The notes beneath the pieces are model-generated. The model was not told the DNA's origin. It searched no databases and saw nothing but the letters and a program-made list of their open reading frames with translations. 8,732 bases of DNA from Thermoanaerobaculia bacterium (GTDB lineage Bacteria; Acidobacteriota; Thermoanaerobaculia; Multivoradales; UBA5704): the NCBI GenBank assembly GCA_030150965.1, contig JASLEW010000312.1:1-8732 (forward strand), in the 5' to 3' direction. The position numbers were made by a program, and so were the translations under genes. Below are positions 1 to 5,943 of this stretch, in pieces. How positions within the stretch are numbered: the stretch's first letter is position 1; each line of letters starts with the position of its first letter.

Positions 1-1277
1 AGCGGGAGGGGCGCCTGGCCGCCACGGCGCGCCTGCGCGTCGAGCTGTTCGGCTCGCTGGCGATGACCGGCAAGGGGCACGGCACCGACCGCGCCGTGCT
101 CATCGGCCTGGAGGGGGAGACGCCGGAGGGCGTCGATCCCGCCTGGATGCCGCGGCGGGTCAGGGAGATCCGAGCCGAGCACCGGCTCCGCCTGCTGGGG
201 GCGCACGAGGTGGCGTTCGACGAGGGCAGGGACCTGGTGTGGAACCGCAAGGTGCTGCTGCCGCTGCATTCGAACGGCATGCAGTTCGCCGCCTTCGACG
301 CCGCCGGCGAGGCCCTGGAGCAGCGCACCTACTACTCGGTCGGCGGCGGCTTCGTGGTGGACGAGGAGACCGCCGGCCGGGACCGGCTGGTGCGCGACGA
401 GACGCCGCTGCCGCACCCGTTCAAGAGCGGGGCCGAGCTGCTCGCCCGCTGCCGCGAGACCGGGCTCGCCATCTGGCAGCTGATGCTGGCCAACGAGGAG
501 CGCTGGCGCGGCGCGGACGAGGTGCGGGCCGGCCTGCTGCGCATCTGGGACGCCATGCAGCGCTGCGTCGAGCGCGGCTGCCGCGAGGCCGGCACGCTCC
601 CCGGGTCGCTGCGGGTGCCGCGCCGGGCACCGAAGCTCTACGCCGAGCTGACCGCGCGACCCGAGGAGTCGCTGCGCGACCCGCTCACCGTGCTCGACTG
701 GGTGAACCTCTACGCCCTGGCGGTCAACGAGGAGAACGCCGCCGGCGGCCGGGTGGTGACGGCGCCGACCAACGGCGCCGCCGGCATCGTGCCGGCGGTG
801 CTGCACTACTACCGCCGCTTCGCCCCGGCGGCGGACGACGAGGGGATCCTCCGCTTCCTGCTCACCGCCGGCGCGGTCGGCATCCTCTACACCGAGAACG
901 CCTCGATCTCCGGCGCCGAGGTGGGCTGCCAGGGAGAGGTCGGGGTGGCCTGCTCGATGGCCTCGGCCGGCCTGGTGGAGGCGCTGGGCGGCACCCCCGA
1001 GCAGGTCGAGAACGCCGCCGAGATCGGCATGGAGCACAACCTCGGGCTGACCTGCGACCCGGTGGGCGGACTGGTGCAGATCCCCTGCATCGAGCGCAAC
1101 GCCATGGGGTCGGTCAAGGCGATCAACGCCGCCCGCATCGCCCTGCGCGGTGACGGCTCACACAAGGTGTCGCTCGACCGGGTGATCAAGACGATGCGCG
1201 AGACCGGCGCCGACATGAAGACGAAATACAAGGAGACCTCCCGCGGCGGCCTGGCGATCAACGTGATCGAGTGCTGA
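1..1277 (+). CDS. sdaA: L-serine ammonia-lyase (iron-sulfur, single chain), 5' end cut by window edge
   Basis: This enzyme deaminates L-serine to pyruvate and ammonia in the cytoplasm. The reading frame is open from base 3, and the 20 codons before the ATG at 63 already match the family (RVELFGSLA before MTGKGHGTD), so that ATG is internal. About 34 residues, including the N-terminal SSSHT region, should lie before the window. Visible family motifs include NGMQ, TYYSVGGGFVVDEE, PFKSGAELL, NEENAAGGRVVTAPTNGA, SGAEVGCQGEVG and GMEHNLGLTCDP. The three cysteine codons at 927, 1053 and 1086 are spaced 42 and 11 residues apart, as are the cluster ligands known in the Legionella enzyme. The protein ends in Cys (codon 1272), matching the C-terminal cysteine that caps the cluster in that enzyme. 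The beta-type domain is truncated only by the window edge and the alpha domain is complete. No sign of decay is seen. Confidence 0.96.
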   Translation, partial: REGRLAATARLRVELFGSLAMTGKGHGTDRAVLIGLEGETPEGVDPAWMPRRVREIRAEHRLRLLGAHEVAFDEGRDLVWNRKVLLPLHSNGMQFAAFDAAGEALEQRTYYSVGGGFVVDEETAGRDRLVRDETPLPHPFKSGAELLARCRETGLAIWQLMLANEERWRGADEVRAGLLRIWDAMQRCVERGCREAGTLPGSLRVPRRAPKLYAELTARPEESLRDPLTVLDWVNLYALAVNEENAAGGRVVTAPTNGAAGIVPAVLHYYRRFAPAADDEGILRFLLTAGAVGILYTENASISGAEVGCQGEVGVACSMASAGLVEALGGTPEQVENAAEIGMEHNLGLTCDPVGGLVQIPCIERNAMGSVKAINAARIALRGDGSHKVSLDRVIKTMRETGADMKTKYKETSRGGLAINVIEC

Positions 1278-1278
1278 G

Positions 1279-1331
1279 GCCTCCTGCCCCCCCGCGGGAG
1301 GCATGCCCCTCTCTCCTGCCGCGGAGCAGGA
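1279..1331 (+). terminator. Two tandem hairpins after the serine deaminase gene
   Basis: The first hairpin pairs GCCTCCTGC (1279-1287) with GCGGGAGGC (1294-1302): nine pairs including one G-T wobble, around a loop of six C. It starts one base after the stop codon. A second pairs TCCTGC (1314-1319) with GCAGGA (1326-1331). Neither is followed by a T run, so this is a possible non-canonical terminator or 3'-end stabiliser rather than a textbook intrinsic terminator. Confidence 0.4.
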
Positions 1332-1352
1332 TCAGCTTATGAAGGAATGGTT

Positions 1353-1372
1353 GTAGGGCGGCGGCTCGCCGC
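1353..1372 (+). repeat. REP-like GTAG-headed stem-loop (single copy seen)
   Basis: GTAG (1353-1356) lies next to the stem GCGGCG (1358-1363), loop GCT, stem CGCCGC (1367-1372). A GTAG tetranucleotide beside a GC-rich hairpin is the layout of the GTAG class of REP elements known in several gammaproteobacteria. Only one copy is in the window, so repetition in the genome is not shown. The segment CGCCGCTTGCGGAG (1367-1380) recurs inverted with one mismatch at 1864-1877, on the other side of the thioredoxin-like gene. Confidence 0.25.
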
Positions 1373-1418
1373 TTGCGGAGAGGGGTTCCGGCGGCGACCA
1401 CCGCGCGGCAAAGAGCGC

Positions 1419-1424
1419 TATACT
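1419..1424 (+). promoter_or_regulatory. Predicted -10 box for the thioredoxin-like gene
   Basis: TATACT is one mismatch from the sigma-70 consensus TATAAT. Transcription starting about seven bases downstream would begin near 1431, only about three bases before the ATG at 1434. There is no Shine-Dalgarno between the two, which suggests a leaderless or near-leaderless mRNA. No good -35 box is seen at the usual distance; the bases near 1396-1401 read GACCAC. Confidence 0.45.
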
Positions 1425-1433
1425 CCCTGGCCC

Positions 1434-1850
1434 ATGATGGATGCGAAAGGGGCTTCCCATCCCGACGCGCACGCGGCGATCGAGGCGGCGCGGCGCCAGG
1501 CGGCGCGCGAGGGCAAGCGCGTGGCGGTGGTCTTCGGCGCCGACTGGTGCCCGGACTGCCATGCCTTCCAGAAGGCGTTGGGTCACCGGTTGGTGACCCC
1601 CATCCTGGAGCCCGGATTCGTCGTGGTGCACGTGTCGGTGGGCAACCGCGACCGCAACCTCGACCTCATGCGCTCGTATGGCATGACGGTGGGCAGCGGC
1701 ATCCCGGCGGTGGCGGTGCTGGAGCCGGACGGAACGCTGGTCGCGGCGCAGCGCGACGGCGAGTTCCGCAACGCCAGCGCGCTGCTGTCGGTGGCCGAGA
1801 TCGTTTCCTTCTTCCATCGCTTCTCCCCGGTCCGTTCGGCGGCGGGCTGA
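1434..1850 (+). CDS. Cytoplasmic thioredoxin-like protein with a WCPDC active site
   Basis: A 138-residue thioredoxin-fold protein, probably a thiol-disulfide oxidoreductase or a protein of related function. The redox motif is WCPDC with cysteines at residues 39 and 42, preceded by the strand VAVVFGAD. Later GIPAVAVLEPDG supplies the expected cis-proline position and the following strand. No signal peptide or membrane segment is present. The frame opens at 1347, but the residues encoded before 1434 are Arg-rich and unlike the family, and a -10 box lies at 1419, so the ATG at 1434 is preferred; a second ATG follows directly at 1437. Neither has a Shine-Dalgarno. The substrate is unknown. The following amidohydrolase starts 71 bases downstream beyond two hairpins, so an operon is uncertain. 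Confidence 0.88.
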   Translation: MMDAKGASHPDAHAAIEAARRQAAREGKRVAVVFGADWCPDCHAFQKALGHRLVTPILEPGFVVVHVSVGNRDRNLDLMRSYGMTVGSGIPAVAVLEPDGTLVAAQRDGEFRNASALLSVAEIVSFFHRFSPVRSAAG

Positions 1851-1863
1851 GAGCCCGCCGCCG
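1837..1863 (+). terminator. 12-bp perfect hairpin spanning the stop codon of the thioredoxin-like gene
   Basis: CGGCGGCGGGCT (1837-1848) pairs perfectly with AGCCCGCCGCCG (1852-1863) around the loop GAG. The TGA stop (1848-1850) lies at the top of the stem and loop. The following bases CTCTGCAAG contain no T run, so this is either a non-canonical terminator or an mRNA 3'-end stabilising structure. Confidence 0.45.
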
Positions 1864-1873
1864 CTCTGCAAGC

Positions 1874-1895
1874 GGCGCCCTTCGCTGAAGGCGCC
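1874..1895 (+). terminator. Second hairpin between the thioredoxin-like and amidohydrolase genes
   Basis: GGCGCC (1874-1879), a bulged C at 1880, then TTC pairs back through GAA (1887-1889) and GGCGCC (1890-1895) with loop GCT. It lies 12 bases before the amidohydrolase ribosome binding site. It could attenuate readthrough or simply separate the two messages; no T run follows. Confidence 0.3.
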
Positions 1896-1906
1896 ACCCC
1901 GCTCTG

Positions 1907-1913
1907 AAAGGAG
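1907..1913 (+). promoter_or_regulatory. Ribosome binding site of the amidohydrolase
   Basis: AAAGGAG, with eight bases before the ATG at 1922, fixes the start. A second AGGAG (1917-1921) abuts the ATG and is too close to act. Confidence 0.75.
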
Positions 1914-1921
1914 ATCAGGAG

Positions 1922-3253
1922 ATGCCACGCAAAGCCCCGCTGTCGCTCGTCGCCGCCGCGCTCGCGGGGACGCTCATGGCCCTGGCGGCGCTGGCCGCCC
2001 GGGCGGCCGACGCCCCGGCGCCGCACCACGCCATCCTGCTCCGGGCGGCGCGCCTCTTCGATTCCACCTCCGACCATGCGATCGCGCACGGCGAGGTGCT
2101 GGTGGAGAACGGCAGGATCGTGCGCGCCGGCGCGGCGCAGCCGGTGCCCGCCGGCGCCGAGGTCGTGGACCTGGGCGACGCCACGCTGCTGCCCGGCTTC
2201 ATCGACTGCCACACGCACCTGAGCTTCGAGTCGACGGAGAACTGGCTGAGCGACTTCTACGACCAGCTGATGCGCTTCCCCGCCGAGCAGGCGCATTACG
2301 CTGCGCGCTATGCGCGGCGGACGCTGGAGGCGGGGTTCACCACGGTGCGCGACGTCGGCTCGGGCAACTACATCGACCTCGGCCTGCGCAACGCCATCGC
2401 CGCCGGAGTCACGCCCGGGCCGCGCATGCTGGTGGCGGTGCATGCCATCGGCTCGACCGGCGGCCACGTCGACGGCACCCCCTATCCACCCGAGCTGATC
2501 AAGCCGGCCGGCCCGGTGGACGGCATCTGCAACGGCCCCGACGAGTGCCGAGCGGCGGTCCGCTTCCAGATCAAGTATGGCGCCGACGTGATCAAGTTCA
2601 TGCCCTCGGGCGGCGTGCTGTCGCTCGCCGATCCGGTGGACGCGCCGGAGATGTCGCAGGCGGAGATGAACGCGGTGGTCGAGGAGGCGCACCATTGGGG
2701 CCGCAAGGTGGCGGCGCACTGCCACGGCGACGCCGCCGGCCGCATGGCGATCGAGGCCGGGGTCGATTCGATCGAGCACGGCTCGTTCCTCAAGCCCGAG
2801 ACGCTGGCCCTGATGAAGCAGAAGGGGGTCTACCTGGTGCCGACGCTGATGGCCGGCGAATGGGTGGGCGCCAAGGCCGATCACTTCCCGCCGCCGATCG
2901 CAGCCAAGGCGCGGGCGGCGCTCGCGGCGCGCAGCGACATGTTCCGCAGCGCCTTGCGCCAGGGGGTGAAGATCGCCTTCGGCACCGACTCCGCGGTCTC
3001 GCCGCACGGTATGAACGCGCACGAGTTCACCCTCGAGACGCAGCTCGGCATGAGCCCCGCCGCCGCCCTGCGCAGCGCCACCGCCGCCGCCGCCGACCTG
3101 CTCGGCATCGCCGCTGACACCGGCACCCTGGAAGCCGGCAAGCGCGCCGACGTCGTGGCGGTGGCCGGCGACCCCCTGGCCGACATCAGGGCCACCGAGC
3201 ACCCGGTCCTGGTGATGAAGGCCGGCGAGGTGGTGTGGCGGATGCGCCCCTGA
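1922..3253 (+). CDS. Exported metal-dependent amidohydrolase (imidazolonepropionase/prolidase-like, COG1228 type)
   Basis: A 443-residue amidohydrolase-superfamily enzyme that should hydrolyse an amide or peptide-like bond with a bound metal centre. Residues 1-28 form a signal peptide: PRK at the N-terminus, a hydrophobic Ala/Leu stretch, and a likely cleavage after ARA at residue 28. The enzyme is therefore probably periplasmic. The N-terminal beta-sandwich part leads to LLPGFIDCHTHL with metal ligands H97 and H99. K225 in DVIKFMPSGG is the probable carboxylated bridging lysine. H266 in AAHCHG, H286 in SIEHGSF and D356 in FGTDS complete the expected set. The C-terminal LEAGKRADVVAV motif is typical. 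Imidazolonepropionase itself is cytoplasmic, so the signal peptide points to an exported relative such as a dipeptidase; the substrate cannot be told from sequence. The gene is complete and in good codon context. Confidence 0.93.
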   Translation: MPRKAPLSLVAAALAGTLMALAALAARAADAPAPHHAILLRAARLFDSTSDHAIAHGEVLVENGRIVRAGAAQPVPAGAEVVDLGDATLLPGFIDCHTHLSFESTENWLSDFYDQLMRFPAEQAHYAARYARRTLEAGFTTVRDVGSGNYIDLGLRNAIAAGVTPGPRMLVAVHAIGSTGGHVDGTPYPPELIKPAGPVDGICNGPDECRAAVRFQIKYGADVIKFMPSGGVLSLADPVDAPEMSQAEMNAVVEEAHHWGRKVAAHCHGDAAGRMAIEAGVDSIEHGSFLKPETLALMKQKGVYLVPTLMAGEWVGAKADHFPPPIAAKARAALAARSDMFRSALRQGVKIAFGTDSAVSPHGMNAHEFTLETQLGMSPAAALRSATAAAADLLGIAADTGTLEAGKRADVVAVAGDPLADIRATEHPVLVMKAGEVVWRMRP

Positions 3254-3272
3254 GCGCCGGGAGCAGCTGGCC

Positions 3273-3315
3273 ACCGGACGCATGCGTTGGGTGAATCCTC
3301 TCAGGATTCTCCGGT
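3273..3315 (+). other. Nested inverted repeats forming a possible branched structure
   Basis: An outer pair, ACCGGA (3273-3278) and TCCGGT (3310-3315), encloses the palindrome CGCATGCG (3279-3286) and a hairpin of GAATCCT (3293-3299), loop CTC, AGGATTC (3303-3309). It starts 19 bases after the amidohydrolase stop. It may help end transcription or be a structured RNA or DNA site; the sequence alone does not say which. Confidence 0.35.
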
Positions 3316-3356
3316 CGCCCAGCCACGCTCCGTGACGCGCGTTCCGAGCTCCTGAT

Positions 3357-3382
3357 CCAGGTGCCGGAAAGCCGGCACCTGG
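3357..3382. terminator. Perfect 11-bp hairpin between convergent genes
   Basis: CCAGGTGCCGG (3357-3367) pairs perfectly with CCGGCACCTGG (3372-3382) around the loop AAAG. It lies between the 3' end of the amidohydrolase and the 3' end of the ATPase, 15 bases beyond the ATPase stop. The position fits a bidirectional terminator, but neither strand has a clear T run after it. Confidence 0.5.
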
Positions 3383-3397
3383 GCGGAATATCTGATT

Positions 3398-4864
3398 CTA
3401 ATAGGGTAACGACTGCTGCATGTCTTCACGGTCGACGACGCGGTGAAGTCCCGCGATACGGCCACGCCGCGAGATCGGGTTCAGGTAATCGAGAAGATGT
3501 CCACGTGAAACGATCTGGCTTCCCTCATGTTGTGCCCGCCAAGTGTCTGGCAAACAGCTGAAGGCCACTCCGTGTTCCCGCTTGCCGTTGAGCAGGATCT
3601 CCCTGGGCTCGGCGAGTAGCAAGCTGGAGTCCGGCACCTGGCTGACAACCTCCGCGGAATGAGTGTTGATGATGACCTGTCGCAGAGGGTTGTCGTCGCC
3701 AATCTTTCGCTCGACGTCGGTTGGAATATCTTGCAGCAGCTCAAGCATCGCCGGAATTCGAGCAGGATGAATTCCGTTCTCGGGCTCCTCCAGGCACAGG
3801 AGACCCTCTGCCCTTGGGTCGATTTCCAGAACTGCGAGCGCCAAGAAGCGTAAGGTGCCATCCGAAAGAGCTCTCGCAGCGTGCGCCGTGCCGCCGTGAC
3901 TGGAAACCATGAGAGTTAGGAGTTCTCGCTTTTCGTCCGCATCTACCGAGATCTCCCTGACGTCCTCGATGAGACCGGCGAGTCGGGTTGCGACCTGACC
4001 ATAGACCTGCTCGCGAGACAGCCCTAGCGTTCGACTGGCGCCGGACTGCTGATTTGAACTCGCCAGGTGGGACAGAGTTGCCGCCAGATGGGAGCCGTTG
4101 GTGCCGAGGCTCGTGGGTGCCCTGAAATCATCTGGCTCTCGCAGGTTCGAAGGCTCCAGCTGCAGCAGCCGCCAGGATTGCATTTCGCGTCTTGCCGCCA
4201 GGGCCGTGGGATTCTCCGCGGCATTCGAGGCGCTCAGCACGGTGCGCGGCAGGGTCTGCGCGGCGATGCTTCGCGGACGCCCTCCGCCGCCGCCGTCCTG
4301 ATGTAGGTGGATGACCCTGTCGTCGCCCTCTCCTGCCGTGGAGATGAAGAAGGGAGCCCGCCGATAACCGACCACGGCTGATCTCCGCCAAGTCGATGCG
4401 CGATGAGGAAAGGGGAGATGCTTGTGCGCCTCGCCGAGCGTAATATGGGTTAGCTCCTCTTTGAGGATCTCAAGCGGCCCGAGGTTGCCGTGGACGTTGT
4501 CCCGCCTCTTTCCCAGCTTGAGGCTATAGCTCAGAAACGTAATGCTGGCTTCAGCGGTTTGACCGAGATCGTCGGTGGCGGCGCGGGGGACGATCATCTC
4601 GGCGTTGAATGACATTTCAGGCATCGCCTCGACGCCCGCACGAGAGAAGAGGCTGTCGATGTCTGTCGCGCGCTTGGCCTCGGCGCGAACAGACTGCGCC
4701 GCCTCGACCAGTGATCGGTCAGCGAGTGCGCTCAGAAAGTGGATGGCATCGAATAAATTCGACTTACCGACGCCATTGACTCCGGCAACACAGGTGAAGG
4801 GACCGAAGTAAAGGTCCAGATTCACCAGATTCTTGAAACCGGACACCTTGAGACGAGTGAGCAT
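3398..4864 (-). CDS. AAA family ATPase of the RecF/SMC/ABC type, possible defence gene
   Basis: A 488-residue ATPase opening with LTRLKVSGFKNL, the typical first strands of RecF-like AAA_21 proteins. Walker A is GVNGVGKS (28-35), the ABC signature is LSDGT (333-337), Walker B is LLCLEEPENGIHP (355-367) with E359 and E360, and the H-loop is THS (H402). The insert between Walker A and the signature has a GGGGG run (191-195) and no recognised domain. There is no C-terminal TOPRIM nuclease as in OLD proteins. The ATG follows AAGGGG at four bases, a close but usable ribosome binding site. Related ATPases often pair with a nuclease or DUF4276 gene in defence loci; none is here, as a hairpin and a convergent gene follow. 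A/T-rich patches and rarer codons set it apart from its neighbours and suggest transfer. ATPase call secure; defence role inferred. Confidence 0.9.
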   Translation of the reverse strand: MLTRLKVSGFKNLVNLDLYFGPFTCVAGVNGVGKSNLFDAIHFLSALADRSLVEAAQSVRAEAKRATDIDSLFSRAGVEAMPEMSFNAEMIVPRAATDDLGQTAEASITFLSYSLKLGKRRDNVHGNLGPLEILKEELTHITLGEAHKHLPFPHRASTWRRSAVVGYRRAPFFISTAGEGDDRVIHLHQDGGGGGRPRSIAAQTLPRTVLSASNAAENPTALAARREMQSWRLLQLEPSNLREPDDFRAPTSLGTNGSHLAATLSHLASSNQQSGASRTLGLSREQVYGQVATRLAGLIEDVREISVDADEKRELLTLMVSSHGGTAHAARALSDGTLRFLALAVLEIDPRAEGLLCLEEPENGIHPARIPAMLELLQDIPTDVERKIGDDNPLRQVIINTHSAEVVSQVPDSSLLLAEPREILLNGKREHGVAFSCLPDTWRAQHEGSQIVSRGHLLDYLNPISRRGRIAGLHRVVDREDMQQSLPY

Positions 4865-4920
4865 GAAGCCCCTTCGGCCGGGACAAGGAGGCCGCGGCAG
4901 AGTGACATCATCTTACCTCA

Positions 4921-5016
4921 TCAACAATCGCCTTCGAGGAGTGGCTCCTCGCTGCGCAGCGCGAGAAACCGTGGCGCTGTAGCCAAGGACTTCAAGAACG
5001 CCTCCTTAGCTGTCAT
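4921..5016 (-). CDS. Possible small ORF overlapping the exonuclease stop (31 or 24 residues)
   Basis: An ATG at 5016 opens a 31-codon frame overlapping the exonuclease end by 11 bases. A perfect TAAGGAGG (5008 to 5001) lies within it, five bases before an in-frame TTG at 4995 that would give 24 residues. The peptide starts MTAKEAFLKSL and ends EGDC. It matches nothing I recognise. It could be a translated peptide, the surviving start of a gene cut when the ATPase segment arrived, or chance. The frame also covers hairpin 4935-4951. Confidence 0.2.
   Translation of the reverse strand: MTAKEAFLKSLATAPRFLALRSEEPLLEGDC
4935..4951 (-). terminator. Hairpin between the exonuclease and ATPase genes
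   Basis: CGAGGAG (4935-4941) pairs with CTCCTCG (4945-4951) around TGG, and it is followed on the + strand by the overlapping palindrome GCTGCGCAGC (4951-4960). It lies about 55 bases beyond the exonuclease stop. No T run follows on the - strand, so termination is only possible. It suggests the exonuclease and ATPase may not share one transcript. Confidence 0.3.
5001..5008 (-). promoter_or_regulatory. Perfect Shine-Dalgarno covering the exonuclease stop codon
   Basis: TAAGGAGG on the - strand is the full complement of the 16S anti-Shine-Dalgarno CCTCCTTA, and its TAA is the exonuclease stop. The only start at normal spacing is the TTG at 4995. The ATPase ATG is 137 bases further on and cannot use it. 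Confidence 0.35.
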
Positions 5017-5935
5017 TGCTCCTGCCAGCTGCCCCGGACGCCAGCCGCGCGCCGAGCTGCTTGAAGCCGTAGCGGGCGGAGACCGCGGCCACGGCGGCGG
5101 GGTCGGGGCTGCGGCGGGCGAGGCGGCCGAGGTCGGCGGCGCCGGCCGGGATCGGGGCGTCGGTGAGCAGGGCGGCGAGCTGGCGCGAGCGGAAGGCGGC
5201 GGCGCGGCCCTCGCCCAGCTTCACGTAGAGCGATCTGGCGCCGCGCAGGCGCCCCTGGCGCAGCTCCTCCAGCCGGGCATAGAGCTGATCGAGCGAGCCG
5301 AAGGCGACCAGCAGCTCGGCCGCGGTCTTGCGGCCGATGCCCTTGACGCCGGGGATGTTGTCCACCGGATCGCCGGCGAGCGCCAGCAGATCGACGATCT
5401 GGGCGGGGTGGACGCCGAAGGCGGCCCTGACCTCGGCGGGGCCGTAGCGCACGCCCTTGCCGAAGTCGAGCAGGGTGACGCGCTCGCCCACCAGCTGGGC
5501 GAGGTCCTTGTCGCCGCTCACCACCACCAGCGAGCAGCCGGCGGCGGTGAGCTGCCGGGCGAGCGTGGCGATCAGGTCGTCGGCCTCGTAGCGGTCGTCG
5601 ATGAAGGTGGCGGCGCCGAGCGCCGCGGCCACCTCGCGGCAGCCGTCGAGCTGGGCCACCAGCTCCGGCGGCGGCGCGGCGCGCTGCGCCTTGTAGGCCG
5701 GATCGATCCGGTTGCGGAAGTAGTTGGCGGAGAGGTCGCGGTCGAAGGCGACGCCCAGGTGGGTGGGCCGCTCGTCGCCGATCAGCTTGAGCAGGAAGGA
5801 GGCGAAGCCGTGGATGGCCCCGGCGCGGCTGCCGTCCGGGGCGGTGATCGATTCCGGCAGCGAGAAGTGGGCGCGGAAGATGTACGGGCTGGCGTCGACC
5901 AGGTGGACGGTGACCGGGGCGCCCTCGCCGCTCAT
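5006..5935 (-). CDS. Stand-alone 5'-3' exonuclease (PolA N-terminal / FEN-like domain)
   Basis: A 309-residue structure-specific 5' nuclease matching the N-terminal domain of DNA polymerase I without the polymerase. Acidic metal-binding sites are visible in order: D14 in HLVDAS, D65/D67 in AFDRD, E117/D119/D120 in YEADDLIATLA, D142/D144 in VSGDKDLAQL, and D189/D192 in GDPVDNIPGVKGIGRKTA. The last of these begins the helix-hairpin-helix DNA-binding region (about 188-215). The helical-arch residues YKAQR (81-85) are also present. It should remove flaps or RNA primers in replication and repair. All catalytic residues are intact and the length is normal for an isolated domain; ExoIX/Xni of E. coli is a shorter relative. 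The ATG at 5935 has GGAG ten bases upstream, inside a hairpin. It starts 49 bases after the dehydrogenase stop, so the two may be co-transcribed. Confidence 0.93.
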   Translation of the reverse strand: MSGEGAPVTVHLVDASPYIFRAHFSLPESITAPDGSRAGAIHGFASFLLKLIGDERPTHLGVAFDRDLSANYFRNRIDPAYKAQRAAPPPELVAQLDGCREVAAALGAATFIDDRYEADDLIATLARQLTAAGCSLVVVSGDKDLAQLVGERVTLLDFGKGVRYGPAEVRAAFGVHPAQIVDLLALAGDPVDNIPGVKGIGRKTAAELLVAFGSLDQLYARLEELRQGRLRGARSLYVKLGEGRAAAFRSRQLAALLTDAPIPAGAADLGRLARRSPDPAAVAAVSARYGFKQLGARLASGAAGRSNDS

Positions 5936-5943
5936 GACGCGGG

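Noticed and set aside
63..65. ATG as the start of the serine deaminase
   Set aside because: The frame is open upstream to base 3 and the preceding residues match the family, so the real start lies outside the window.
1583..3283. 566-codon open frame on the - strand
   Set aside because: It is antisense to the amidohydrolase and thioredoxin-like genes, which have clear motifs. The Arg/His/Gly-rich translation has no domain and is a shadow of high-GC third positions.
3291..3320. Resemblance to a glycine riboswitch segment (GAATCCTCTCAGG)
   Set aside because: The rest of the aptamer is missing and the segment lies after a stop codon in a convergent gap, so the likeness is chance.
5001..5008. 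CCTCCTTA on the + strand as a 16S rRNA 3' end remnant
   Set aside because: The flanking bases do not match the 16S tail. It is better explained as a Shine-Dalgarno on the - strand.
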